Of a DNA stretch of 64,000 nt, positions 18,674 through 27,012 are shown one piece after another. The stretch's first letter is position 1. Each line of letters begins with the position of its first letter. A program made the position numbers and the translations under genes. Under the pieces are notes generated by a model, which did not search any database, was not told the DNA's origin, and saw nothing but the letters and a program-made list of their open reading frames with translations. This stretch comes from Desulfofundulus salinus (GTDB lineage Bacteria; Bacillota; Desulfotomaculia; Desulfotomaculales; Desulfovirgulaceae), in contig NZ_RBWE01000001.1 of the NCBI RefSeq assembly GCF_003627965.1, positions 2,044,472 through 2,108,471 of the forward strand. Direction: 5' to 3'.

Positions 18674-19339
18674 CTACTTTGATATATAGCCGTACTCAGC
18701 AAGAAAATCCAGCGAAATGCCTGATTTTTTACGTTGATCCCGTTCCTGGCCGGGGAGGGCCAGGAACCTTTCCACATACTTCCCAATAATATCCGTTTCC
18801 AGGTTCACCAGTTCCCCCGTTTTTTTATTGCCCAGGATGGTGAGACAGGCGGTATGGGGAATCAGGGACACTAAAAAATCCCCCTCACCCACCTCCACCA
18901 CCGTCAAACTGGTACCGTCAACAGCCACCGAACCCTTTTTCACTATATAACGCAGCACTTCAGGTGCAGCGCCGATGGTGAGCAAAATGGCTATATCATG
19001 TTCCTGGCGGCGTAAAATCCGGCCTACGCCGTCAATATGACCTGTGACCAGGTGACCACCCAGGCGATCCCCCACGCGCAAAGCACGTTCCAGGTTGACC
19101 CGGTCTCCTGGCTCTAAATGGTCAAGATTGGTTCTGGCCAGGGTTTCGGCCATCACGTCTGCCGTAAAAGAAGAACGGTCAAAGGTCACCACCGTCAGGC
19201 ATACGCCGTTTACGGCTACACTGTCTCCTAACTGCAAATCACCGGCAATTTTGGAGGCCTCTATGGTCAACCGGGCGGAATCCTTTCCCCGGGTTATACG
19301 GCGCAAAATACCTATTTCCTCTACCAGTCCGGTAAACAT
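18674..19339 (-). CDS. ribE: Riboflavin synthase, alpha chain
   Basis: A 221-residue enzyme that dismutates two lumazines into riboflavin. It begins [10 protein letters not shown] and shows the typical internal duplication of two lumazine-binding halves, each with an S-V-A-V-N/D-G motif ([13 protein letters not shown] and [13 protein letters not shown]) and a [13 protein letters not shown] segment. ATG 19339 overlaps the ribD stop by one base (TGATG), implying translational coupling. Confidence 0.97.
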   Translation of the reverse strand: MFTGLVEEIGILRRITRGKDSARLTIEASKIAGDLQLGDSVAVNGVCLTVVTFDRSSFTADVMAETLARTNLDHLEPGDRVNLERALRVGDRLGGHLVTGHIDGVGRILRRQEHDIAILLTIGAAPEVLRYIVKKGSVAVDGTSLTVVEVGEGDFLVSLIPHTACLTILGNKKTGELVNLETDIIGKYVERFLALPGQERDQRKKSGISLDFLAEYGYISK

Positions 19340-20445
19340 CAATCTTCACCCCCGCCATCCACGTACCCCTCCACACAGAAGTCCTCCCCGTAACGGGTAA
19401 AGGAAATATCCTTCAATCGCACTGCTTCCAGCAGACGGGCCGGCCCATCCCCGCCTACAGGCCCGGGCACCTGCCGTCCGCCAATAATCAGGGGAGCAAT
19501 GAACCAGATCACCTTGTCTACCAGGCGGGATCCCAGGAAAGAGGCGTGAATTTCGCCGCCCCCCTCCACCAGCACGCTGGTTATCTCCCGGCGAGCCAAT
19601 TCCTTCATCAAAACCTCGAGATCCACCCGGGGTCCAGGACCGGGTACCACCAGTATTTGCGCCCCGGCTTCCTCCAACCGGCAAAGGTTTTCTTTGGGTG
19701 CCCTTTCCGTCACCGCGACAATGGTTGGTGCCGGAGATTGCTGGGTAATCACCCGGGCGTCTGGAGGAGTACGGGCCAGGCTGTCTACAATGACCCGCAC
19801 CGGGTCCTTACCATTCTCACCCGGAATACGGGTAGTCAGGGAAGGGTTGTCCTTCAGCACTGTATTTACACCAACCAGGATGGCGTCATAACGATCCCGG
19901 AGGCGGTGTACGGCCAGCCGGGCCCGGGGGCCGGTAATCCAGCGGGATTCCCCGGTACGGGTGGCTATTTTACCGTCCAGACTCATGGCCGCCTTTAAAA
20001 CCACGAAGGGGCTACGGGTAGTGATATACTTTACAAAAACTTCATTTAATTTCCGCGCCTCTTCCTCCATCACTCCTACGGTTACCTCAACCCCGGCCTG
20101 GCGCAACCGCTCCAACCCCCGTCCGGCAACGAGGGGGTTGGGATCGGTCATGGCAGCCACCACCCGCTTGACGCCGGCGTCCAGAATCGCCTCGGTGCAG
20201 GGACCTGTGCGTCCCCGGTGGCAACACGGTTCCAGAGTAACATAAAGGGTAGCTCCCACGGCCTGTTCACCGGCTTCATTTAACGCGTGAATCTCTGCAT
20301 GGGGGGTACCGGCCCGGGCATGATAGCCCCGGCCAATCACCTGGCCGTCTTTTACCAGCACCGCCCCCACCATGGGGTTGGGACTGGTTCTGCCCAGGGC
20401 CCGCCGGGCCAGGTCCAAGGCCATTTGCATGTAGTATTCGTCCAA
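19339..20445 (-). CDS. ribD: Bifunctional pyrimidine deaminase / reductase RibD
   Basis: A 368-residue fusion carrying out two early riboflavin steps. The N-terminal deaminase has the zinc motif HAEIHAL plus PCCHRGRTGPC. The C-terminal reductase (about 145-365) begins VVLKAAMSLDGKIAT. The TTG at 20445 follows AGGTGAG and gives a start (DEYYMQMALDLARRALG) matching Bacillus RibD; a longer frame to 20493 lacks a ribosome site. First gene of the operon, behind an FMN riboswitch and terminator. Confidence 0.95.
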   Translation of the reverse strand: MDEYYMQMALDLARRALGRTSPNPMVGAVLVKDGQVIGRGYHARAGTPHAEIHALNEAGEQAVGATLYVTLEPCCHRGRTGPCTEAILDAGVKRVVAAMTDPNPLVAGRGLERLRQAGVEVTVGVMEEEARKLNEVFVKYITTRSPFVVLKAAMSLDGKIATRTGESRWITGPRARLAVHRLRDRYDAILVGVNTVLKDNPSLTTRIPGENGKDPVRVIVDSLARTPPDARVITQQSPAPTIVAVTERAPKENLCRLEEAGAQILVVPGPGPRVDLEVLMKELARREITSVLVEGGGEIHASFLGSRLVDKVIWFIAPLIIGGRQVPGPVGGDGPARLLEAVRLKDISFTRYGEDFCVEGYVDGGGED

Positions 20446-20461
20446 CGCCCTCACCTGCAAA

Positions 20462-20504
20462 ACAAAATAGAAAAGCCCCGATTTGACGAGCAACCTTCAG
20501 GGCT
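20462..20504 (-). terminator. Attenuator between FMN riboswitch and ribD
   Basis: On the minus strand an 8-bp stem (AGCCCTGA / TCGGGGCT, one G-U) is followed by TTTTCTATTTTGTTTT. Its place between the aptamer and ribD fits an FMN-induced terminator. Confidence 0.8.
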
Positions 20505-20550
20505 AATGGGCATAATGGGGCATGATCCTGCTTTTTTTGTAAAAACAGTG

Positions 20551-20704
20551 CCTTCACGCCTTCTCCCATCCAGACTTTTACTGTCGGCTCTGGCTTCTCA
20601 CCAGATCAACCCTGCAATCACCCACATGAGTACAGGGCTCGCGGGCTCGGAAGGTCACAACTTCCATACCGCCGGTAGGGAATTCCACCCGTCCCCGAAG
20701 GCTC
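20551..20704 (-). promoter_or_regulatory. FMN riboswitch (RFN element)
   Basis: Read on the minus strand, the conserved RFN blocks appear in order: CCTTCGGGG, GGGTGGAATTCCC, ACCGGCGGT, AGCCCGCGAG, TGATCTGGTG, CCAGAGCCGACAGT and GTCTGGATGGGAGAAGG. It precedes ribD and would shut the operon off when FMN is plentiful. Confidence 0.97.
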
Positions 20705-20773
20705 TTTAATTTTTAGAACCACTAAGGTTATTATAGGCCCGTTCACGACCGGTGTCAATATTGGCGCCGCCAG

Positions 20774-21448
20774 CTAAAAGTCCAGCTCCTGTTTACTTAA
20801 CCGGCTGCGCAGGCGGTTTAGTTCCGCCATTACGTCGGGAATGCGTTCCAGTGTGGCACGGCGGTTCTGGAAATCTGACCACGAGCTGCATTCCCCCAAA
20901 CAGGCATAGAGCACACTCAAGCGCATGTGCAGACGTCGTGGCAAAAGAGCCACATCAGCCCCCAACCGTTCCCAGGCCCCCACGGAAAAGGTTATTTTCC
21001 CTCCGTGTAAAGAACAACTGGAATGTTTGCTGAGCTCGTCCAGAACACGCCTGTTTCTTTTTAATTCTTCCAGCAATTCCTCGATAATAAATAACCTTTT
21101 TTCTGCTACTTCCTGCTGCCTGGTTGTATGATAGTACCATACAGTGACAATTACTCCGTATAGGGTGAGCAACCCTCCGAGAACTGCCTGGTTAAAACCC
21201 ATGGTAAACCAGTTGCTGCTTACATCTTTCCAAATGGTGGACGCTGCCGCGGGAAATAAAGCCGTCAGCCAGTAGGCCCGGGCCAGGTAATGGATTATTT
21301 CCCGGTTAATCACCAGAGTTAAAAAAACGATAAAGGGACTGAAAAAAATGGCCAGCACCAGCAATAGCTTGCGCAACATCCGCAAGCAGCGGCGAAAGCT
21401 ACGGCCGGAAAGGAAGCACAGGCGAAAAAACAGTCTAGCCAATTTCAC
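20774..21448 (-). CDS. Membrane protein of unknown function
   Basis: A 224-residue protein with two hydrophobic segments (around residues 24-45 and 80-105), then a charged helical cytoplasmic part with likely coiled coil (EKRLFIIEELLEELKRNRR). The GTG at 21448 follows AAGGAGG; upstream in-frame codons would run through a terminator hairpin and were not included. No family is recognised. It is transcribed away from acs and toward the rib riboswitch, and a hairpin-T-tract sits in its leader. Confidence 0.6.
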   Translation of the reverse strand: MKLARLFFRLCFLSGRSFRRCLRMLRKLLLVLAIFFSPFIVFLTLVINREIIHYLARAYWLTALFPAAASTIWKDVSSNWFTMGFNQAVLGGLLTLYGVIVTVWYYHTTRQQEVAEKRLFIIEELLEELKRNRRVLDELSKHSSCSLHGGKITFSVGAWERLGADVALLPRRLHMRLSVLYACLGECSSWSDFQNRRATLERIPDVMAELNRLRSRLSKQELDF

Positions 21449-21473
21449 ACATACCTCCTTTTGGCCCACCATT

Positions 21474-21496
21474 AAAAAAAGCCACCGGAAGGTGGC
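21474..21496 (-). terminator. Hairpin terminator / attenuator upstream of the membrane gene
   Basis: The GCCACC-ttcc-GGTGGC stem is followed by seven T on the minus strand, about 25 bases before the 21448 start. Nothing upstream on this strand needs termination, so a leader attenuator is possible. The remainder of the gap to acs (21497-21723) shows no gene. Confidence 0.6.
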
Positions 21497-21723
21497 CTCT
21501 TCTATATTTTTTGGCTGTGAGGATTGCTTTATTCTTGCACCGGCAACTGTTCTCCACAAAACGTACAATAGCTTCCATTTCACTGGCCAGTCCATTCGCT
21601 CCTGCTATAAATCCACTCGGACTCAAAAAAATACATTACGCCGAAATTTTCTTAATCTTTGTCATATTTTCAATTTATATTTAAGTGTAGAGGTTTTGAC
21701 TTTTGAAGGGGAGGTAATGTCGA

Positions 21724-23670
21724 ATGACTGAAAAAATGGGTACCGGGATGGTTCCCCCGCAGGTAAAAGCTTTCATTGACTGGGCGGCCGAGGACCCGGA
21801 AGGTTTTTGGGCGGAAGCTGCCAATAAAGCGGCCCACGATATTCACTGGTTTAAAAAGTGGGATAAAGTATTTACCTGGAACTATCCCACTTTCCAGTGG
21901 TTTTCTGGAGGCCTGACCAACATTTGCTATAACTGCATTGACTACAAAGTTAAAAGAGGGAAGGCGGGCCGGGCGGCATTTGTTGCCGAATCGGGAGAAA
22001 CCGGTGAGGTAAGGGTGGTAACCTACGGCCAGCTCCTTTCCCTGGTAAAACAATATGCAGCTGCATTAAGGGGTTTAGGTGTAAAAAAGGGTGACCGGGT
22101 GGCCATCTACATGCCCACGGGCATTGAATCCGTTACCGCCATGCTGGCCTGCGCCCGTATTGGAGCCATCCACGTGGTTATTTTTGCCGGTTTTTCCGCC
22201 GGGGCGGTGGCGGATCGCCTGCAAATCACCGGTGCCAGGTACCTCCTTACCCAGGACGAGGGCCTGCGGCGGGGCAAACCAGTACCCTTAAAGAAAATGA
22301 TTGACGACGCCCTGGCCCTGTGCCCCGAGGATTTAATTGCCAAAGTGGTGGTTTTACAGAAAAATAAAGAGCAAGCACCGCCAATGAAAGCCGGACGGGA
22401 CATTTTCTGGGACGAGTTCCTGGCCCTGGGCGAAGGGCAGAGTTCAGAAGTGGAACTCATGGAAGCAAACGAGCCCCTCTTCCTCCTGCCCACTTCCGGC
22501 ACTACGGCCAAGCCCAAGGTCACCGTGCAAAAACACGGCGGCTACCAGATTTACATCTACTCCATGGCCAAGTGGATTTACGCCTTACAGGAAGACGACG
22601 TGTGGTTCTGCACTTCGGACATTGGCTGGATTGTGGGGCACAGTTACAACGTTTACGGACCCCTCCTGGTCGGGGCCACCAGCGTCCTTTACGAAGGCAC
22701 TCCCGACTATCCGCGGCCGGACATGTGGTGGGATATCGTGGAGCGGAACAAGGTTACCGCCATATGGACATCCCCCACCGGTGTGCGGGGCTTGATGAGA
22801 CTGGGCATTGAGCACGCCAAAAAACACGATTTGACCACGGTCAAAAGAGCCTTCTGTGCCGGAGAAGTATTAAACCCTGCCGCCTGGAGCTGGCTGCAGG
22901 AACAGGTATTTGAGAACAAAATTCCCGTCATGGACCACATGTGGCAGACCGAAACATCCGGCCCCATCTTTGCCAACCCGTACGGTCTGGGCATGATTCC
23001 CATTAAACCCGGCTCCGCGGGCATTCCGGTACCCGGCATCATCGCTGAAATTGTGGATGACAGGGAAGGCAAGCCCACAGCTCCCGGCGAGAAAGGAATT
23101 GTCACCATCCTGAGACCGTTCCCGGGGCTGACCTCCACCCTGTGGAACAACGAGGAAGGTTACCAGAAGGAATACTGGGAGCGGCTACCCTTTACCCAGG
23201 GCAGGTATTACTGTGGAGACGCCGCTTCCTTTGATGAGGACGGGTACATCTGGTTTGCCGGCCGCTCCGACGAGGTAATTAAGATTGCCGCCCACAGAAT
23301 TGGCACCATTGAAATTGAAAACGCCCTCATCTCCCACCCGGCAGTGGTGGAAGCGGGTGTTTCAGGCGTACCCGACGAACTGAAAGGTGAAGTGGCCTGC
23401 GCCTTTGTAGTGTTAAAGCAGGGTTACCAGCCCGGCGAAGAAATGAAAAAGGATTTAATTGCCCACGTACGCAACACCATGGGGCCAATTGTCATCATCC
23501 GGGACATTCAATTTGTGAGCTCCCTGCCCAAGACCCGCAGCGGTAAAATCATGCGCCGGGTGATGAAATCCCTGTGGGTCGGCAAGGAACTGGGCGACCT
23601 CTCGACCATTGAAGAAGAAGCCTCCGTCGACGAAATCCGCGAGGCCATCAAGAAAATGCAACAGAGTTAA
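21724..23670 (+). CDS. acs: Acetyl/propionyl-CoA synthetase, AMP-forming
   Basis: A 648-residue ANL-family ligase that activates acetate or a similar short acid to its CoA ester with ATP to AMP. The N-terminal Acs-type domain and the core are complete. The P-loop is TSGTTAKPKV, a variant of the usual TSGTTGKPKG. Core motifs WQTETSG, YCGDAASFDEDGY and GRSDEVIKIAAHRI are present, and the C-terminal catalytic lysine lies in RSGKIMRR. That lysine is the site that protein acetylation controls in other Acs enzymes. A strong terminator follows. Regulators of AcuA/AcuB type occur elsewhere in the window. Exact substrate is uncertain. Confidence 0.88.
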   Translation: MTEKMGTGMVPPQVKAFIDWAAEDPEGFWAEAANKAAHDIHWFKKWDKVFTWNYPTFQWFSGGLTNICYNCIDYKVKRGKAGRAAFVAESGETGEVRVVTYGQLLSLVKQYAAALRGLGVKKGDRVAIYMPTGIESVTAMLACARIGAIHVVIFAGFSAGAVADRLQITGARYLLTQDEGLRRGKPVPLKKMIDDALALCPEDLIAKVVVLQKNKEQAPPMKAGRDIFWDEFLALGEGQSSEVELMEANEPLFLLPTSGTTAKPKVTVQKHGGYQIYIYSMAKWIYALQEDDVWFCTSDIGWIVGHSYNVYGPLLVGATSVLYEGTPDYPRPDMWWDIVERNKVTAIWTSPTGVRGLMRLGIEHAKKHDLTTVKRAFCAGEVLNPAAWSWLQEQVFENKIPVMDHMWQTETSGPIFANPYGLGMIPIKPGSAGIPVPGIIAEIVDDREGKPTAPGEKGIVTILRPFPGLTSTLWNNEEGYQKEYWERLPFTQGRYYCGDAASFDEDGYIWFAGRSDEVIKIAAHRIGTIEIENALISHPAVVEAGVSGVPDELKGEVACAFVVLKQGYQPGEEMKKDLIAHVRNTMGPIVIIRDIQFVSSLPKTRSGKIMRRVMKSLWVGKELGDLSTIEEEASVDEIREAIKKMQQS

Positions 23671-23682
23671 AGAGTTAAAAAG

Positions 23683-23716
23683 AAAGCCTCTCCCACCACG
23701 GGAGGGGCTTTCTTAC
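23683..23716. terminator. Bidirectional terminator between acs and the GntR gene
   Basis: A 12-bp stem AAAGCCTCTCCC / GGGAGGGGCTTT with loop ACCAC is flanked by T-rich tracts on both strands. It serves the two convergent genes. Confidence 0.85.
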
Positions 23717-24351
23717 TGTTTGGCCTCCGTACCGTTCACCAGGTTATAGACCTGTTCCTTTAATTCCGGCGGCGCCAGGACAATCAGGACATCGCCGGCC
23801 TGGATTACCGTGTCGGCCTGGGGTGAGAGAATTTCCTCTCCTCCGCGGTAAATGGCCAGGATGGTTGAACCTGTTTTGGCCCGGAATTCCGCTTCGGCCA
23901 GGGATTTACCCACCAGGGGCGAGGTGGGCAGCACCCGGATTTCTTCTATCCGCTGCAGGTTGCCGGCCATTTTAAAGGTATAATCCAGCAGCTCATTCAT
24001 GAGCTTCTCAATTTCGCTGTTAATCCGATCCCTTTCCCGCAACAAGCGGTGCAACCGTTCCTGCATATCTCTTAATACCTGGCGATGGCCGCATTCAGCC
24101 AGAAAGGCCTCCGCCGCCTTCTGGGATTTAACCACAACCCCTACTCCCGGAGAGACCTGCACAATCCCCGTATCCTGCAGAAGGGTTAAAGCACGGCGGA
24201 TGGTTTCCGGCGAAACGTTATACTTGCCGGCCAGGGTAGAACGGCCAAAAATCTTCTGCCCTTCACGGTATTCCCCCCGCGCGATGCGGGTGGCTATGTC
24301 GATAGCAATGGTGGCGTAACGGGATAAAACATGAGAGCCCAGGGATTCCAT
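23713..24351 (-). CDS. GntR-type regulator fused to an RCK_C (TrkA-C) domain
   Basis: A 212-residue protein. Residues about 12-75 form a GntR winged helix (KYNVSPETIRRALTLLQDTGIVQV). A coiled linker follows (about 85-125). Residues about 130-205 form a TrkA-C / RCK_C domain (LVGKSLAEAEFRAKTGSTILAIYRG, GDVLIVLAPPE). RCK_C domains bind small ligands, including c-di-AMP in some K+ channel regulators. A ligand-responsive repressor, possibly of ion transport, is inferred; no target is visible nearby. The start is ATG at 24351. Confidence 0.85.
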   Translation of the reverse strand: MESLGSHVLSRYATIAIDIATRIARGEYREGQKIFGRSTLAGKYNVSPETIRRALTLLQDTGIVQVSPGVGVVVKSQKAAEAFLAECGHRQVLRDMQERLHRLLRERDRINSEIEKLMNELLDYTFKMAGNLQRIEEIRVLPTSPLVGKSLAEAEFRAKTGSTILAIYRGGEEILSPQADTVIQAGDVLIVLAPPELKEQVYNLVNGTEAKQ

Positions 24352-24473
24352 GGAGATCTTCTCCTTTACCTAATCCAAATATAGTGTAACCACCGGCAAA
24401 AAATTAAATCAAAATCAATCCGGCCCCATCAGGGAGCCGGATTTACAGGATCTATAATCATTCCCCAAACTGG

Positions 24474-25106
24474 TTAACTAACAGACTTCACTTCGAAGCC
24501 CTGTTTTTGTAAATCCTGCACCAGGGATTCAGGCTCCACCGTGCTAAGGCGCAGCATAATTTGCACCCGCTGATTTTCTTTTTCCCGGCAGGCCACACCA
24601 ATGACATTGATCTGGTGCTCCCTGACCACGGCCAGGATATCGGCCAGGGCACCAATACGATCGCTAACTTCAAGTACTAAGCGAGTCCCCGCTTTGCGCA
24701 GGCCAAAGATGCGGATCAGAGCGTCCAGGATATCGGTCTGGGTAATAATGCCTACCAGCCCGTCATCCTCAACTACCGGCAGGCTGCCAATCTTATGCTC
24801 CCGCATAATCAAGGCCGCTTCTTCAATGGTGCAGTCCGGCCCCACGGTAATGGGATTGGTTTTCATGACATCCTTTATTACCATTTTGGAAAGCAGGTAA
24901 TTCATTTCAAAAACACTGAGGGTGGTTGCCGGGGAGGGAGTAACAGTAAGCAGGTCCCGCTCGGTAATCAATCCAACCAGCCGGCCCTTGTCCACCACCG
25001 GCAAATGCCTGATCTTATTTTTCTTCATAATGTTTAGAGCTTCCAAAATGGGAGTCCCCGAGTGGATGCTGATGGGGGAAGTGCTCATGTAATCCCGTAC
25101 AAACAT
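24474..25106 (-). CDS. CBS-pair and ACT domain protein (AcuB-like)
   Basis: A 210-residue protein with two CBS motifs (about 5-60 and 75-130; RHLPVVDKGRLVGLITERDLL and GSLPVVEDDGLVGIITQTDIL) and a C-terminal ACT domain (about 138-205; LEVSDRIGALADILAVV). This layout matches AcuB of the Bacillus acetoin-utilisation locus. CBS pairs bind adenyl nucleotides and ACT domains bind small metabolites, so it is probably an energy or metabolite sensor. The closest neighbours are acs and the GntR-RCK_C gene. Confidence 0.8.
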   Translation of the reverse strand: MFVRDYMSTSPISIHSGTPILEALNIMKKNKIRHLPVVDKGRLVGLITERDLLTVTPSPATTLSVFEMNYLLSKMVIKDVMKTNPITVGPDCTIEEAALIMREHKIGSLPVVEDDGLVGIITQTDILDALIRIFGLRKAGTRLVLEVSDRIGALADILAVVREHQINVIGVACREKENQRVQIMLRLSTVEPESLVQDLQKQGFEVKSVS

Positions 25107-25206
25107 GCTTAAACCTCCCGCTCAAAGCCTTTCCTTTATTATAACATTGCCCCCGGGGAACGCAACGTCAAAAATAACAAAAGTTGGCTTGTACCCCTTT
25201 ACTTTT

Positions 25207-25404
25207 TTAGCACGAGGTACCCTGTCTCTCCTTCAATGCCACAAGAACATGCCGCTGGTACTGTACAATCAACCTGTCCAGGCGCCGGCTTAAAGCCAGG
25301 AGCTTATCCTGATCCTCCCTGCCCATGCCGTTTAATCTCCGGCGCAGGTGCTCAATTTGCACCCTGAGTTTCCGATCCAAGGCTTTCGCTCCCTCCTCAG
25401 TCAT
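25207..25404 (-). CDS. Spo0E-like aspartyl-phosphate phosphatase
   Basis: A small helical protein (65 residues from ATG 25404) with the Spo0E signature SRRLDRLIVQYQR (S-x-x-L-D). Such proteins dephosphorylate Spo0A and delay sporulation. No good ribosome site precedes ATG 25404, and the GAGGAGGG inside the gene could serve a later TTG at about codon 9. The upstream region holds three ACGTACTTA direct repeats. Confidence 0.7.
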   Translation of the reverse strand: MTEEGAKALDRKLRVQIEHLRRRLNGMGREDQDKLLALSRRLDRLIVQYQRHVLVALKERQGTSC

Positions 25405-25424
25405 TGAAACGAGATAAAAAACCC

Positions 25425-25495
25425 ACGTACTTAGCACGTACTTATCCTTGGAAACGTTGACAAACCTTCTCGTTTTACTTTAGCTTACGTACTTA
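25425..25495. repeat. Three ACGTACTTA direct repeats upstream of the Spo0E-like gene
   Basis: The nonamer ACGTACTTA occurs at 25425-25433, 25436-25444 and 25487-25495. The first two are 11 bases apart, about one helical turn, and lie just before the Spo0E-like start. They may be operator half sites. Confidence 0.5.
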
Positions 25496-25642
25496 TACGA
25501 CTGCCGTGTACAATTTTCTTAGAAGGAAGATCCTCTCCCGACCTGACAGCTATTCCATATCATGGTATAATATCTATTAACCGGTACACTTCCCGGACTT
25601 TAACTTTTCATGGTTTTCCCCCTTGCTACCAAATACACGCCC

Positions 25643-25900
25643 TTACTTTTGAAGGGTAATCTTTTCAGCAGCCGCATTGCGCTTGCCGCTGTCGGAGTCG
25701 GGGTCAGGCAGTTTCCAACTCCTGGTAGGGAGGCCGAGTTTCAGCATCCATACCGAAACCGTTGCCCTGCCCACACCAAACAGTTGGGCCAGCTGGTCCA
25801 GGGTATACCCTTTTTCGTAGTAATAGTGCCTGATAAGTGTTGCTACGGGCTCGCCAAACCTCGCCTCAATTTCGGCCATTTTACTTTTGCGACCGGCCAC
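25643..25900 (-). CDS. Small helix-turn-helix DNA-binding protein
   Basis: An 85-residue protein with a helix-turn-helix at about 27-50 (YTLDQLAQLFGVGRATVSVWM) after AGRKSKMAEIEARFGEP. GTG 25900 follows GAGGTGAT; a longer frame to 25966 lacks a ribosome site. It is divergent from the XRE-S24 repressor, with palindromic GATAAC sites between them. It may be a Cro-like partner or an unrelated regulator; no family was recognised. Confidence 0.65.
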   Translation of the reverse strand: MAGRKSKMAEIEARFGEPVATLIRHYYYEKGYTLDQLAQLFGVGRATVSVWMLKLGLPTRSWKLPDPDSDSGKRNAAAEKITLQK

Positions 25901-25995
25901 GTTATCACCTCGTGCACAACGTTTTCTCAATGATAACTTAATGACAAAAATAAAAGTTCCTGCCATTTATTCTAAAGTTATCATACTGATAACTT
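25901..25995. promoter_or_regulatory. Palindromic operator array in a divergent regulator intergenic region
   Basis: A perfect inverted repeat AAGTTATC-atact-GATAACTT occupies 25975-25995. Another GATAACTT lies at 25932-25939 and a GTTATCA at 25901-25907. A perfect 11-base tandem TTAAGGAATAA follows at 26021-26042. The sites lie between the small HTH gene and the XRE-S24 gene and are natural binding sites for either product. Confidence 0.6.
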
Positions 25996-26080
25996 GCTGT
26001 CAAGAGGTTTTTCCGAAATTTTAAGGAATAATTAAGGAATAATATAGTTACACTTCCCTGGTAAAAATTAAGGTGACATT

Positions 26081-26893
26081 ATGAAAAATTATTATGAAGA
26101 AATTGGCAAAAGAATAAAGATTGCCCGGGAAGACCGGGGACTCACCCAGGAGCAGCTAGGTGAAAAGCTGGGGTTCACTAAAACAGCCATCAACCTTTAC
26201 GAAAAAGGGAAAAGGCGGATTTCCATAGATGATTTAAAACGAATATCAACTATTCTGGGCAAGCCCCTGTCCTTTTTTTTGGGGGAAAGTATTGTCCCAA
26301 TGGAAACCATCAGTACGCTTATCCAGAAACCCCTGGCCGACTTCCTGCCCATCAAACAAGTCCCCCTTTTAGGGACCATACGCGCCGGGGCTTCCCCCTA
26401 CAGTGAAGCGGATATTCTTGGTTACGTAAGCATCGACAAAGAGCTTGACGCCGATTTTGCCTTTAAGGTAAGGGATGACAGTATGAGCGGGGCCGGAATC
26501 ATGCCCGGAGATATAGCCATTTGTAAAAAAGTTGACGCGGCAGAGCCGGGCCAGCTAGCTGTCGCATTCATAAACGGAGATGAGGTAGCCGTAAGGTATA
26601 TCATTTCCGAGGATGGTCTTTGGAAGCTACGTGCGGCCAACCCCCAATATGAAGATGTTCCTTTTAGCCCCAGCGAAAAAAGGATTCATGGCATCGTAGT
26701 GTTAATCCAGAAAAAGCCACCAGCATTGGCAGAGAGAGTTTATGCCGGCCAAACCGACGACTGGCTGCAAGTCAGGGAAGTGGCGGCCAAATACGGTATC
26801 AGCCCGGAAAAGGCCAAACGGCTACTTGAATCGTTTGGCAGGTTAATGGAAAGTGAACAGGAAGAAGCCGTTAACAACAAAGAAAAGGAGTAA
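26081..26893 (+). CDS. XRE-family repressor with S24 (LexA/CI-like) domain
   Basis: A 270-residue protein: N-terminal XRE helix-turn-helix (about 8-62, LTQEQLGEKLGFTKTAINLYEKGKR), S24 peptidase-like domain (about 92-210), and a C-terminal helical tail with a second HTH-like stretch (VREVAAKYGISPEKAKRLL). The S24 part keeps the Ala102-Gly103 cleavage site and the nucleophile in DDSM (Ser134). At the position of the catalytic lysine the sequence reads DEVAVRYI, so it is Arg172. Self-cleavage may therefore be lost or altered. A rho-independent terminator follows. It is divergent from a small HTH gene over palindromic sites. Confidence 0.85.
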   Translation: MKNYYEEIGKRIKIAREDRGLTQEQLGEKLGFTKTAINLYEKGKRRISIDDLKRISTILGKPLSFFLGESIVPMETISTLIQKPLADFLPIKQVPLLGTIRAGASPYSEADILGYVSIDKELDADFAFKVRDDSMSGAGIMPGDIAICKKVDAAEPGQLAVAFINGDEVAVRYIISEDGLWKLRAANPQYEDVPFSPSEKRIHGIVVLIQKKPPALAERVYAGQTDDWLQVREVAAKYGISPEKAKRLLESFGRLMESEQEEAVNNKEKE

Positions 26894-26930
26894 AAAGCCC
26901 GACCGACATAAAACCGGCCGGGCTTTTTTG
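26893..26930 (+). terminator. Rho-independent terminator of the XRE-S24 gene
   Basis: The arms AAAAGCCCG...CGGGCTTTTTT include an inner CCG/CGG match and the T run follows directly. Confidence 0.85.
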
Positions 26931-27012
26931 GTTTAATAAGGTTTCCCTTGAGGACGCCAGGCGGAACTGACCGGACACATCGGGCAATTAAAGACACCAA
27001 GCAGTAATATTC

